64,000 nucleotides of DNA from Luteibacter sp. SG786 (GCF_011759605.1 NZ_JAAOYX010000001.1:2580851-2644850), one strand, 5' to 3'; positions 53,801 to 60,409 are shown, counted from the stretch's first letter. Program-made: numbers and translations. The notes: generated by a model from the sequence alone, not told the origin.

Positions 53801-55695
53801 CCACCATCGAGACAGCGCTCATCGGTAGCGGCATGCTGGTGAAAGACGACCTGGGCACGCTCGTTCTGACCGGCACCAACGTCTACGCGGGCGGCACCGA
53901 AGTCCGCGCCGGCACGTTGCAGGTGGCCAGCGACGGCAATCTCGGCCTCGACAGCGGTGCACTATCGATCGACAACGCCACCTTGCACACGACGGGGAGC
54001 TTCATCACGCAGCGCACGGTGGGCCTGGGCGGCGACGCCACGGTGGATACCGATACCGGAACTCATCTCGAATTCACCGGCATGGTCTCCGGACCGGGCA
54101 GCCTCACCAAGACCGGTGGCGGTACCCTCACCCTGAGCGGCAGTTCGACTTACAGCGGAGGGACCACGGTGGCCGGCGGCACGCTGCTCGCGGGCACCGA
54201 AGGCGCATTCAACGCATCGTTGGCGTTCACCGTGCAAGGTGAAGGCACCCTCGACCTGGACGGCCATTCGCAACGCGTCGCTTCGCTCGACAACGCCGGC
54301 AACGTCGCCCTGGGCAACGATCCCGGCACGGTGCTTACCGTTGCCGGTAATTACACGGGGCAGGGCGGCACGTTGAATGTCGACGCGGCGTTGGGGGGCG
54401 ACGACTCGGTCACCGATCGCCTGGTGGTGACGGGCAACACGGCGGGCAACACCGTCGTGCGCGTGACCAATGTGGGGGGCGCGGGTGCGCCGACCCGGCA
54501 GGGCATCAAGCTGATCGACGTGCAGGGTGCATCGAACGGCTCATTCGCGCTGAAGGGCGACTACGTGTTCCAGGGTCAGCAGGCCGTGGTGGCCGGAGCT
54601 TATGCGTATCGCCTGTACAAGGACGGCGTCGATTCGCCCGACGGCGATTGGTACCTCCGTTCGGCGCTCACCGCCGGCGCGTCGGCCGGTGGCGAGCCGC
54701 CGGACGCGGATCCGCCGCAGCCGCTGTACCAGCCGGGCGTGCCGCTGTACGAGGCCTACGCGGGCGTCCTGCAGCAGCTCAACACGCTCGATACGCTGGC
54801 CGAGCGTGTCGGCCACCGGCTGTGGGCCACCGCGCAGGATGCCGGGGACATGAAACCGGGCGAGGGCGTGTGGATGCGCGTGTCGGGTGGCGACCGCACG
54901 CTGCATCCCGAAAGCTCGACCAGCGGCGCGAACTACGACGTGTCCTCGCGGAAAGCGGAGGCCGGCATCGACACCACCGTTACCGAAAACGAGGGCGGCC
55001 GGCTCGTGGCGGGCGCGACCTTGCAGTACGGTCGCAATCACTCCGATGTGCGCTCGCTGTACGGCCAGGGCCGATTGGAAACGGACACCTATGGCATCGG
55101 TGCGTCGCTCACCTGGTATGGCGATCGCGGCTTTTACGTGGATGGCCAGGCACGCGGCATGCGTTTCGACACCGATCTGCGCTCCGGCACCCTCGGCCAG
55201 TCGCTCAAGGACGGCAACAAGGGGTACGGATACGTGGCCGGCGTGGAAGTGGGCCAGCGCATCGGCCTGGGCGATCACCTGTGGGCGATTCCGCAGGCCC
55301 AGTTCAGCTATGGCAATGCGCGCTTCGACGCGTTCAACGACAGCTTCGGTGCGCGCGTATCGCAGCGGGAAGGGAAGGCGATCACCGTGCGCGGCGGCCT
55401 GGCCATCGACTACCAGCACGCATGGCAGGCGGCATCGGGCCCGATGGCTACGCACGTTTACGCCATCGCCAACGTGTATCGCCACGCGACGGACGACGCC
55501 CGTGTGAAGGTGGCCGGCACCGACTTCAGCACGCGCAACGAGCGCAACTGGGGAGGCTTCGGACTGGGCACCACGCTGGATTGGGCGGGCGGGCGCTATT
55601 CGGTCTACGGCGAGGTGCAGGCGAGCACCGGGCTGTCGCACTTCGGCGACAGCCATGCCCTCAACGGCAGCCTGGGGTTCCGCATGCGCTGGTGA
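44839..55695 (+). CDS. Giant autotransporter adhesin with passenger repeats
   Basis: 3618 residues. An extended signal peptide (MNRVFRIVWSQTLSAW...) is followed by a second hydrophobic part ending near ALAVDRYWD. The passenger (to about residue 3340) is a beta-helix made of at least 22 passenger-associated repeats of the type L-x-L-S-G-x-N-T-Y-T-G-G-T-x-V-x-x-G-T-L. Three copies of a module of about 300 residues lie near the end. The C-terminal autotransporter barrel starts near GEGVWMRVSGGDR (about 3342) and ends in RMRW. The protein is thus a type Va surface protein, probably for adhesion or biofilm. The ATG at 44839 has AAGGG upstream; the frame opens 30 bases earlier. It is by far the largest gene of the window. 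Confidence 0.93.
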   Translation: MNRVFRIVWSQTLSAWVVASELAGRHGKGRGRAVQDGADERSLSRRIAESRAMRLGVLAALAAMYAPGALAVDRYWDVNGGSAGSGGTGTWNTVSPYWNAAGDGVAGPFFAWNNAGLDNAVFAGTAGTVTLGAPVTANALTFNTVGYTLTGGTLTLAGTTPTITGAGAISSVIAGTAGLTKAGTGTLTLSGANTFSGGINVNGSSLVVNGDAALGAASNGVTMAAGTGLGASSALASTRVVSLTGGTVSLTGPGVGSARFTGTANLNVGGNVIMSNAASDYDGVTAFRGGGSYGFTSIGNLGEASSLGAPTSDANGLVSVAAGGGLGGSLYYTGDGDVSNRDFQFGNTSSGGTALRNTGTGTLVLSGDMTMSGSWTLGHSFVAQSADLQILGVISSPNSTRTIGYAGGAGRSIVLGGANTYSGPSTINTITVYAPVLADAGSSSSFGTGTDGNLNLQNGTLRYTGGATSSNRTITSDGANTFANDGTGGVSLTGQVAFVAGGTDTLNLSGTYAGTNTVSGVFSGTGNLVANGSGNWLLSGANTYTGTTTVQAGTLTAGSVDAFGASKGLIVNGGTLDLNGLAISAPSLSGTGGVVQLGSGLLTLNASAGSTSYGGTIAGTGGLTKLGAGTQTLYGTHTYSGATTIGGGTLALDFAGSPSTDIISNASTLNLAGGTLAVKGTGAANTQTFNGLNVTAGNNRINASAGTGGSLTVALGAITRGGGLVDFGYNTGATITTTQPDGALGGWATVNGSDYAQVAGGVITAFTAYADKDDAGQWLNGDIVSDEGGAANTPYFGTVNGNVALGGLKYTAAAPSTVNVGTGNTLGVDGSIILSPTLGTTTQTIQGGSLTGGAGGSPLGVLQNSGGTFNIRSTIVDNGGATSFILGGSGAGTVALSGANTYTGGNTVSGGTLSFNSIADGGAASAIGASGNASSNLVLENGTLRYTGATASSDRGFTLVNGGPSRTIQVDGSADLTFGGAVTSPDDAGFTKTGTGTLTLSNGANDFIGPVTVSNGLLSTGTLANGGTASGIGAATSDPANLVLQTGGGLQYTGATTSTDRGFTLAGGQGHVDVSQAATTLTDSGTVVGGGTLVKDGAGILVLSGANTYTGGSTVTAGTLQAGSATAFGGSGPVTVNAGATLDASTFKVTIGGLNGAGNVTLGTGGGLVINGNGTFSGAIGGPGSVTVVGHSEVMNGCGSSYTGATTLSSATISTDCLANGGQASGIGASGSAPANLTLSSGTLIYTGGSVAIDRGIQLTGNGALSVSNAATTLGIGGTIQGTGQMQKLGSGTVEFGGTNTYTGGTYVRAGILRAGATNAFGTGYATLDDTAGAALDLNGFNTGVSYINGGGTTGGNIDLGSATLTITNGALNFAGAISGTGNLVKNGGGTQLLSGSASTYTGTTTVNAGQLQVYELADGGATSSIGSSGSAAGNLVLNGGTLAYVGAGDATNRLLTLGPSTTSALDASGTGAVQFTSTGALAFSGANTSQTVTLTGTSAANNGLALQIADNGTGKTSMRKTGTGTWILRNPASTYTGVTTITGGVLGVDKLGNGGQASSIGQSSGAAANLVIGSGATLRYTGTGDTTDRLFTLSTGASVIESSGTGAIVFSNTGSAAYAGNGNRTLGLGGSNTGLNAMGGSIIDGPGGVTTVAKNDAGTWALTGNNTYTGNTVVNGGILQIGAGGTTGSIASPSVIVAAGTLAFDRSDTMTLAGTVSGAGNVVQQGTGTTVFTAANTYTGGSTISAGTLQLGNGGANGSIVGNVTDNGTLAFNRSDVYTFGGLIGGTGGVTQLGGGTTVLTAANTYAGATNVQAGTLLINGDQAAATGTTTVQSGGTLGGKGVIGGNVTVESGGALSPGDAGAAGTLTIDGNLNLASGAALNYQFGQANTVGGALNDLTVVHGNLTLDGTINVAATPGGSFGPGLYRIVSYDGALTDNGLALDTAPAGTFQVQTSIAHQVNLLNTGGLTLNFWDGPSGHANNTIDGGTGVWQNSSGNDNWADQTGQYNAPYSDGEFGIFMGTPGTVTVDNSLGAVTSSGMQFAVSGYTIAGGPLTFSGAPNIVRVGDGTAAGAAMTATIAASLTGTGGLVKEDLGTLVLSGSNTYAGGTSVNDGTLEVSSDANLGDASGALAFDGGTLRNTAALSSARAVTINQQGATLDTQAALVLSGTIGGAGGLTKIGAASLTLDGNNSYAGGTAIDGGSIVVSSDGNLGDASGALTFDGGVLENTAGFVSSRTITLNGAGGRLLTDADLTLNGAIGGAGTLTKDGGGALVLTANNSYTGSTLIQAGTLQLGNGGSGGAILGAVTNNGTLVFNRSDNLAFAGLITGVGALEQQGSGITVLGADNSYAGPTAVRAGSLFVNGDQSLATGDTSVDAGGTLGGKGTIGGNVLLADGATLSPGDLGVAPGTLTVKGSMAMSDASNLDVSFGQANVVGGPLNDLLRVNGDLTLDGTVDVSVSAGGTFDPGIYRIIGYDGALIDNGMSIGTVPTPNYFLQTSIAQQVNLVNTAGLDVSFWDGNGARGDSQVQGGDGVWQNAGGNDNWTLIDGSVNAPYQDSSFAIFGGAGGTVTVDDTLGAVNSGGMQFAVGGYRLQGDSIALAATPTIIRVGDGTTAGTGMFATIQSVLTGTGGMTKSDLGTLVLAGDNTYTGGTTITGGALQIGEGGTNGSILGDVTDNGVLAFNRSDAQTFGGMVSGTGALMQVGSGALTLTGANTYTGETIAQTGTLLVNGDQSAATGATTVRSSGTLGGTGTIGGDVRVGDGGTLSPGDAGAAGTLTINGNLAFAGTSRLDYQFGQAGTVGGALNDLTVVHGNLTLDGTLDVAPTAGGSFGAGVYRLFSYDGSLTDNGLALGTVPTADAFVQTSIAHQVNLVNSAGLTLSFWDGPGHANDGAIAGGTGTWRLDDNDFWADASGSLNAPYSHGAFAVFGGAGGTVSVDNANGQVSASGLQFQTDGYRLTGGTLALAGGASAIRVGDGTAAGASMTATIETALIGSGMLVKDDLGTLVLTGTNVYAGGTEVRAGTLQVASDGNLGLDSGALSIDNATLHTTGSFITQRTVGLGGDATVDTDTGTHLEFTGMVSGPGSLTKTGGGTLTLSGSSTYSGGTTVAGGTLLAGTEGAFNASLAFTVQGEGTLDLDGHSQRVASLDNAGNVALGNDPGTVLTVAGNYTGQGGTLNVDAALGGDDSVTDRLVVTGNTAGNTVVRVTNVGGAGAPTRQGIKLIDVQGASNGSFALKGDYVFQGQQAVVAGAYAYRLYKDGVDSPDGDWYLRSALTAGASAGGEPPDADPPQPLYQPGVPLYEAYAGVLQQLNTLDTLAERVGHRLWATAQDAGDMKPGEGVWMRVSGGDRTLHPESSTSGANYDVSSRKAEAGIDTTVTENEGGRLVAGATLQYGRNHSDVRSLYGQGRLETDTYGIGASLTWYGDRGFYVDGQARGMRFDTDLRSGTLGQSLKDGNKGYGYVAGVEVGQRIGLGDHLWAIPQAQFSYGNARFDAFNDSFGARVSQREGKAITVRGGLAIDYQHAWQAASGPMATHVYAIANVYRHATDDARVKVAGTDFSTRNERNWGGFGLGTTLDWAGGRYSVYGEVQASTGLSHFGDSHALNGSLGFRMRW
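50290..53910 (+). repeat. Three long modules inside the autotransporter
   Basis: Modules of roughly 890 bp at about 50290-51180, 51916-52800 and 53020-53910 repeat the same order: NGDQ...ATG, GGTLGG-KG-IGG, LSPGD, FGQAxxVGGxLNDL, LDGT, YDGxLxDNG, TSIAxQVNLxNTxGL, SFWDG, GVW...NDNW, then VTVD and RVGDGT. They encode paired beta-helix sections. Such long direct repeats are liable to recombination and to assembly collapse. Confidence 0.75.
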
Positions 55696-55708
55696 TGTGG
55701 CGCATCCC

Positions 55709-55741
55709 GCAACACCCGATCCGCGGCCGGTCGGGTGTTGC
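55709..55741 (+). terminator. Strong hairpin after autotransporter
   Basis: GCAACACCCGA (55709-55719) pairs with TCGGGTGTTGC (55731-55741), 14 bases after the autotransporter stop. No U tract follows. Confidence 0.5.
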
Positions 55742-55796
55742 CGGGCACGGCGCTCAGGGGAACGTTACGTCGGAGAACGATGCCGGTCGCGTAGGA

Positions 55797-56390
55797 TCAG
55801 CGCGGCGAGGCCGCTCCGGCATCCGTATGGAGCAGACGCCGCATGGCACCCTCGACCACCTGGGTGAACTTGTCGGGCTGGCCGTAAGCGCGCGCGAGAA
55901 TCATCGCGCCGTACACCGTCGACATGAACGACTCGGCTTCCACACTGGCGGCGCTCTTCAGCGTGAACACGCCACGCTGCGCACCGGCCGTGAGTACCGT
56001 CTCCAGCCAGCGCGACAGGTCGCGGAAGTGCATGCGGACGCTTTCGGCGAGTTCTTCCGGCAGGCAGTCCAGTTCGCTGGCCAGCATGCCCGCGACGCAG
56101 AAGGGCGCCGACGCATCGGCGATGCACTTCTCCCAGTAGCCGGTATACCCCTGCAGTTGCCGCAAGGGGTCGAAAGCCTCGCTTTCCATCATGCGGATCT
56201 GCTCGCCGATGATGCCGCGCGACTGCTCGACCACGGCCTTGGCAAGGTCCGCCTTGGCAGGGAAATGGTGATGGATGGACGCCTTGCGTACCTCCACCTG
56301 AGCGGCGACGTCGGCGTAGCTGAAACCGCTGTAGCCACGCGTCTGGATGAGGTAACGGGCGGAATCGAGGAGCTTTTCACGGGTGCTCAT
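55797..56390 (-). CDS. TetR-family repressor
   Basis: 197 residues. The N-terminal HTH shows REKLLDSARYLIQTRGYSGFSYADVAAQVEVRKASIHHHF (key: G-Y-S-G-F-S, then V-x-x-A-S-I-H-H-H-F), and the C-terminal TetR_C region contains LQGYTGYWEKCIADASAPFCVAGMLASEL. It is of the AcrR/YcdC-like type that often senses electrophiles or drugs; the ligand is unknown. It is divergent from the DUF308 gene, with two palindromic sites between. The ATG at 56390 is preferred over the upstream start at 56426, which would cover the operator. Confidence 0.88.
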   Translation of the reverse strand: MSTREKLLDSARYLIQTRGYSGFSYADVAAQVEVRKASIHHHFPAKADLAKAVVEQSRGIIGEQIRMMESEAFDPLRQLQGYTGYWEKCIADASAPFCVAGMLASELDCLPEELAESVRMHFRDLSRWLETVLTAGAQRGVFTLKSAASVEAESFMSTVYGAMILARAYGQPDKFTQVVEGAMRRLLHTDAGAASPR

Positions 56391-56399
56391 GGGTGACAG

Positions 56400-56411
56400 C
56401 CTACCAGTAGG
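56400..56411. promoter_or_regulatory. Probable TetR operator 1
   Basis: CCTACCAGTAGG, with CCTAC/GTAGG arms, 10 bp upstream of the TetR start. Confidence 0.55.
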
Positions 56412-56475
56412 TCGGGTGCTTTTCAAGGGCTGAACAGCGTTTTTCCTCGTTGCGAACTAAATAGTTGACTCTAAG

Positions 56476-56491
56476 CCTACCGACTAGTAGG
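56476..56491. promoter_or_regulatory. Probable TetR operator 2
   Basis: CCTACCGACTAGTAGG has the same CCTAC/GTAGG arms with six central bases instead of two, 28 bp before the DUF308 start. The two sites bracket the divergent promoters. Confidence 0.5.
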
Positions 56492-56518
56492 TTTGCGCTC
56501 CCCAGTGAGGACAATCCC

Positions 56519-57049
56519 ATGAACTTCCTTCGTAACTACTACTACCTCCGCTCAGTGGTCTCCTTTTCCTGGGTGGCGCTGGTGGTGCTGTTCGCCCAGC
56601 TCAACGTGCCCTTCGCCTTCAGCGCCACGTTGATGGTGCTGTATCCCGCCTGGGATGCGGCCGCGAACTTCGTCGACGCCCGGCGCTCGGGCGGGCTGCG
56701 CGCCAACCCCGGCCAGCGCCTGAATGCCGCGACGAGCACGGCGACGGCTGTCGCACTCATCGTGGCGCTCATCAGCCACGGAACGGCCGGCGGAGTGCTG
56801 GTCTTCGGTATCTGGGCCCTGCTGGCAGGCTTGTTTCAGCTGTGGGTGGGCATAAGCCGCCGCAAACTGGGCGGTCAGGCCTTCATGATGCTCAGCGGCG
56901 CGCAGTCCGCGCTGGCCGGTGTCTTCATGGTCATCAAGTCGTTTGGCCATGAGCCGAGCATTGTCGGGCTGGCTCCGTATGCCGCCTTCGGCGGCCTGTA
57001 TTTCCTCCTCGCCGCCTTGCGTCTTACCTTCCGGACGGTACGCGCGTAA
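56519..57049 (+). CDS. DUF308/HdeD-like membrane protein
   Basis: 176 residues with six predicted membrane helices (SVVSFSWVALVVLFAQ, FAFSATLMVLYPAWDAA, TATAVALIVALIS, GVLVFGIWALLAGLFQLW, AQSALAGVFMVI, YAAFGGLYFLLAALRL). The pairwise helix pattern is that of DUF308 proteins, of which HdeD is linked to acid stress. The function here is unknown. The divergent TetR protein probably represses it. The weak AGGACAATCCC sequence precedes the ATG. Confidence 0.8.
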   Translation: MNFLRNYYYLRSVVSFSWVALVVLFAQLNVPFAFSATLMVLYPAWDAAANFVDARRSGGLRANPGQRLNAATSTATAVALIVALISHGTAGGVLVFGIWALLAGLFQLWVGISRRKLGGQAFMMLSGAQSALAGVFMVIKSFGHEPSIVGLAPYAAFGGLYFLLAALRLTFRTVRA

Positions 57050-57085
57050 TCGTCGTTCGCGATTTTCCCGGCTACCGCCCGCATG

Positions 57086-57099
57086 TTGACCGGCGTCAA
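57086..57099 (+). promoter_or_regulatory. FNR/ANR-type box for phosphoribosyltransferase fusion
   Basis: TTGACCGGCGTCAA, with perfect arms, 72.5 bp before the ATG at 57165. The -10 candidate is weak (TTTCAT at 57122-57127). Confidence 0.7.
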
Positions 57100-57164
57100 T
57101 ACACGTGGGCAGGGACGGAGGTTTCATCGGCATCGTACCGTTCGCCACGATGTCGGAGGGACGC

Positions 57165-58463
57165 ATGCTTCCTGCCACATACGAGGCCTTCCTCGACCGG
57201 AAGGATGCGGGTGAGCAACTCGCCGCCGCCCTGGCGGGGTTGCGCGGCACCCGTCCGCTCGTGCTCGGGATCCCGAGGGGCGGGGTGGTCGTCGGTCGGG
57301 TCGTCGCAGACCACCTCGAGGGCGATCTCGATGTCGTGCTCGTACGCAAGCTCGGCGCGCCGGGGAACGAGGAATTCGCCGTCGGCGCGATCGACGAGAG
57401 CGGTCACCTGGAGATCGGCAGGGAAGCCGGTCAACTGGGACTCGGCGACGCTTACCTGAGCCGCGAAGCATCGCGGCAATTCGCGCGCATCGAGGAGCGG
57501 CGCCAGCTCTATAGCCCGCACCGTGTTGCGCACGACCCGAAAGGCCGCGTCGTCGTCGTCGTGGACGATGGCCTGGCCACGGGAGCCACGATGCGCGCCG
57601 CCCTGACCGCCACGCGGCGACATGGTCCCGCCCGGTTGATAGCGGCCGTTCCCGTGGCTTCGGCGGACCGGATTCCATCGATCAGGGCATTGGCCGACGA
57701 AGTGGTCTGCCTGTCCGTGCCCAGGCACTTCCGGTCGGTGGGGGAACACTATCTTTCCTTCCCCGCGGTCGAAGACGCCGAAGTCATCCAACTGCTGAAA
57801 CCCGCGGGTCATCCCGCGACCGCCCCTTTCGTCGGCGGCATGCGCTTTGCAGTCGATGGCGTCGTGCTGGAGGGCGATCTGCACGTTCCGGCCGACGCGA
57901 AGGGCTGCGTCGTATTCGTACACGGCAGCGGCAGCAGCCGGCACAGCACGCGGAACAAGCATGTGGCGCGTGCGCTCGAAGACCGCGGGTTCGCCACATT
58001 GCTGTTCGACCTGTTGAGTCCCGACGAAGACACGACGTTCTCCGAGCGGTTCAACATCGCGAAGCTGGCCCGCCGGCTCGACGGCGTGCTGAACCGCCTG
58101 GCCGACGAGCCACATGTGGCAAGCATGCCTGTCGGCCTGTTCGGCGCGAGCACCGGGGCGGCCGCGGCGATCGCGGTTGCGGCCCACCGTGACGACATCC
58201 GGGCGCTGGTTTCCCGCGGCGGAAGACCCGACCTGGCGGGAGCCGTGGCGCTGGCCAAGGTCGGCGCGCCAACACTGTTCATCGTTGGCGGCGCCGACAC
58301 ACAGGTGATAGCCCTCAACCGCCAGGCTCTGGCGGCAGTGACGGGTGTCGGAGAGCTGCGACTCGTGCCGAACGCAACGCACTTGTTCGAGGAGCATGGC
58401 GCACTGGAACAGGTCGCAGCCATGGCCGGGGACTGGTTCGCCCGCTGGCTGCCTCAAGGTTGA
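57165..58463 (+). CDS. Phosphoribosyltransferase / alpha-beta hydrolase fusion
   Basis: 432 residues in two parts. Residues 1-210 are a type I phosphoribosyltransferase with the PRPP loop VVVVDDGLATGATM (131-143) and PRGGVVVG (37-44). Residues 225-432 are a dienelactone-hydrolase-like alpha/beta hydrolase: oxyanion loop FVHGSGSSRHS, nucleophile S329 in G-A-S-T-G, acid D378 in GGADTQ and H406 in NATHLFEE. Such fusions recur with USP and Hsp20 genes in stress islands, but their substrate is unknown. GGAGGG supports the ATG at 57165; an ATG at 57150 and a GTG at 57105 are alternatives. Confidence 0.88.
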   Translation: MLPATYEAFLDRKDAGEQLAAALAGLRGTRPLVLGIPRGGVVVGRVVADHLEGDLDVVLVRKLGAPGNEEFAVGAIDESGHLEIGREAGQLGLGDAYLSREASRQFARIEERRQLYSPHRVAHDPKGRVVVVVDDGLATGATMRAALTATRRHGPARLIAAVPVASADRIPSIRALADEVVCLSVPRHFRSVGEHYLSFPAVEDAEVIQLLKPAGHPATAPFVGGMRFAVDGVVLEGDLHVPADAKGCVVFVHGSGSSRHSTRNKHVARALEDRGFATLLFDLLSPDEDTTFSERFNIAKLARRLDGVLNRLADEPHVASMPVGLFGASTGAAAAIAVAAHRDDIRALVSRGGRPDLAGAVALAKVGAPTLFIVGGADTQVIALNRQALAAVTGVGELRLVPNATHLFEEHGALEQVAAMAGDWFARWLPQG

Positions 58464-58473
58464 CCGCGGTCAA
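58460..58473 (+). promoter_or_regulatory. FNR/ANR-type box for Hsp20
   Basis: TTGACCGCGGTCAA, a perfect palindrome that includes the stop codon of the preceding fusion gene. The centre is 106.5 bp before the Hsp20 ATG, farther than usual. TAGGTT at 58496-58501 is 32 bp from the centre. Confidence 0.7.
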
Positions 58474-58572
58474 TAGGTACGGGCGCGCGATCGCGTAGGT
58501 TTCGAGAAGGCAGCCCCGGCGCGCCATGCCGGTTCGGATGCCGTCCGTAGAGCCAGAGAGGAGTTACCGACC

Positions 58573-59019
58573 ATGACGAGCATGATTCGCTGGAATCCAC
58601 TCAAATCGCTGTCGGGCATCGATCGTTTTCCCGACTTCGATGACCTCATCCGCAACACCTTCCCTCGTACCTCGTGGGGCAACGCGGAGATCGCGCCCGA
58701 CATGCGCATCGACGTGACCGAAAGCGACGGTGCGTACAAGGTGAAGGCGGATATTCCAGGTGTGGACAAGAAGGACATCGACATCTCGATCAACGACAAC
58801 CAGGTGGCCATCACCGCCGAGGTGCGGCGTGAAACCCGCCAGAAGGAAGGCGAGCGCGAGATCGTGACGGAACGTTCCTTCGGCCAGGCATACCGCGCGT
58901 TCACCCTGCCGGCCGCCGTGTCGTCGGACAAGGCCGAGGCGCATTACGAGAATGGCGTCCTGACGCTCACGCTACCCAAGAAGGAAAACGGAAGCGCACG
59001 GAAGTTGAAGGTCAGCTGA
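58573..59019 (+). CDS. Hsp20/alpha-crystallin small heat-shock protein
   Basis: 148 residues. The alpha-crystallin domain (about 42-135) shows APDMRIDVTESDGAYKVKADIPGVDKKDI, the TERSFGQAYRAFTLP loop and the GVLTLTLPKK motif; short N- and C-terminal arms flank it. The usual C-terminal I-x-I motif is absent (it ends ARKLKVS), so oligomer assembly could be different. It acts as an ATP-independent chaperone in the cytoplasm. The gene has its own FNR box and is followed by a terminator. The GAGAGGAG sequence lies well before the ATG. Confidence 0.93.
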   Translation: MTSMIRWNPLKSLSGIDRFPDFDDLIRNTFPRTSWGNAEIAPDMRIDVTESDGAYKVKADIPGVDKKDIDISINDNQVAITAEVRRETRQKEGEREIVTERSFGQAYRAFTLPAAVSSDKAEAHYENGVLTLTLPKKENGSARKLKVS

Positions 59020-59028
59020 GAGCCTTCG

Positions 59029-59066
59029 TGCGCCTCTCCATAGCGGCGGGGAGGCGCATCTTTCTT
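59029..59066 (+). terminator. Rho-independent terminator after Hsp20
   Basis: TGCGCCTC (59029-59036) pairs with GAGGCGCA (59051-59058), followed by TCTTTCTT. It would separate Hsp20 from the esterase-like gene, which begins 22 bases later. Confidence 0.6.
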
Positions 59067-59087
59067 CCAGGCCCATGGGGGCATCCG

Positions 59088-60365
59088 ATGAACGAACACG
59101 CGCAGATCGCGAGCATCCGTTCCGGTGCCACGGTGCTGGAAGGCGATGACACCGACTACGACGACCTCGTCGAACGCGCCGGCCAATGCCGGATTGTCAT
59201 GCTGGGGGAGGCCACCCACGGTACGGACGAGTTCTACCGGATGCGGGCGGCCATAAGCCGTCGCCTGATCGCCGAGCGGCAATTCGACGCCGTTGCCGTC
59301 GAAGGCGACTGGCCCGATTGCTGCCGGGTGGACCGCCATGTGCGTGGCGGAGGCGACGACGGCGCCTCTGCCTCCGGAAGCCTCTCGGATTTCCAGCGAT
59401 TCCCCCGTTGGATGTGGAGAAACACCGCGGTAGTGGACTTCGTCGACTGGCTCACCGCCCACAATGCGTCGCGGCCGAAGGCGGAGCGCTGCGGCTTCTA
59501 CGGGCTGGATATGTACAGCCTTTACCGCTCTGCGGACGCGGTGATCGACTACCTCGCCACCGTCGACAGCGAGCAGGCCGAGATCGCGCGGCACCAGTAC
59601 GCCGCGCTCGACCATGTGCGCGACCCGCAACGCTATGGCTATGAAGCCGTGCGCGGACTGCGCCCGGACTGCGGCGAAGCGGTAAGGCAGCGGCTGGCGG
59701 AGCTGGTGCAGCGGCAGGGCGAATACAAGTCCGCCGACGTTCCGGATCCTGAGGACGCCTATTTCTTCGCCGAGCGGAATGCGTGCGTCGTGGCGAACGC
59801 GGAATCGTATTACCGCGCGATGTTCGGCTCGCGTGCGCTCAGTTGGAACATGCGCGATGCGCACATGGCGCAAACCCTGATGGCCTTGCAGGCGCACCTT
59901 CGCGCACAGGGACGGGAAGGGCGGGTCTTGGTCTGGGCCCACAACTCGCACGTGGGAGACGCCCGCGCCACCGAGATGTCGCTCGGCGGCGAGTACAACC
60001 TGGGCCAGCTGATGAGGCTGGTGCCGGCGGCAGGACCGGTGTTCCTCGTGGGTTTCACGACCTATACGGGCACGGTGCGGGCCGCCTGGGAGTGGGGCGG
60101 CGAGGCGGAAAGCAGGCGCGTGAACGAGGCCGTGGAGGGTAGCTACGAGCACGTGTTCTACCGTAGCGGACTCGAGGCATTCTACCTTCCGTTCGCACAT
60201 GATGCCGTTGCGCCGCTGGACGGGCCGCTCCTTGAGCGAGCGATCGGCGTGCTCTACCTACCCGACACCGAGATGCAGAGCCATTATCTGTATTCGCGCA
60301 TGCCACGGCAGTTCGACGCCGTGTTCCACCTCGACGAGACCCACGCGGTCGAGCCGCTGGATTGA
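59088..60365 (+). CDS. Erythromycin-esterase-family protein
   Basis: 425 residues of the EreA/EreB superfamily. Active-site region GEATHGTDEFY gives E41 and H44; further family motifs are VAVEGDWPDC (E71-like acidic residue), YGLDMYSL, and VWAHNSHVGDA. The family includes macrolide esterases, but most members in stress loci have no known substrate, and nothing here shows macrolide resistance. The frame is open from 59028, inside the terminator; MNEHAQ at 59088 is the natural start. No FNR box lies directly before it, so expression may depend on read-through from Hsp20. Confidence 0.87.
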   Translation: MNEHAQIASIRSGATVLEGDDTDYDDLVERAGQCRIVMLGEATHGTDEFYRMRAAISRRLIAERQFDAVAVEGDWPDCCRVDRHVRGGGDDGASASGSLSDFQRFPRWMWRNTAVVDFVDWLTAHNASRPKAERCGFYGLDMYSLYRSADAVIDYLATVDSEQAEIARHQYAALDHVRDPQRYGYEAVRGLRPDCGEAVRQRLAELVQRQGEYKSADVPDPEDAYFFAERNACVVANAESYYRAMFGSRALSWNMRDAHMAQTLMALQAHLRAQGREGRVLVWAHNSHVGDARATEMSLGGEYNLGQLMRLVPAAGPVFLVGFTTYTGTVRAAWEWGGEAESRRVNEAVEGSYEHVFYRSGLEAFYLPFAHDAVAPLDGPLLERAIGVLYLPDTEMQSHYLYSRMPRQFDAVFHLDETHAVEPLD

Positions 60366-60395
60366 CCGGGCGGTCAACGACCCTGAGACGCGGGG

Positions 60396-60409
60396 TTGAC
60401 GTAGATCAA
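60396..60409 (+). promoter_or_regulatory. FNR/ANR-type box upstream of OmpA lipoprotein
   Basis: TTGACGTAGATCAA, centre 207 bp before the ATG at 60610, so a leader of about 165 bases is predicted if the site is a class II promoter. A second dyad, TTGAC-N6-GTCAA at 60362-60377, lies just upstream, across the stop of the esterase gene. Confidence 0.65.

Noticed and set aside
50290..53910. CRISPR-like regular repetition
   Set aside because: The repeats are coding, long, diverged and in frame with the autotransporter; there are no identical short repeats with unique spacers and no cas genes.
59088..60365. Macrolide-resistance gene
   Set aside because: The erythromycin esterase family is broad; the stress-island setting and lack of any resistance context argue against calling it an antibiotic resistance determinant.
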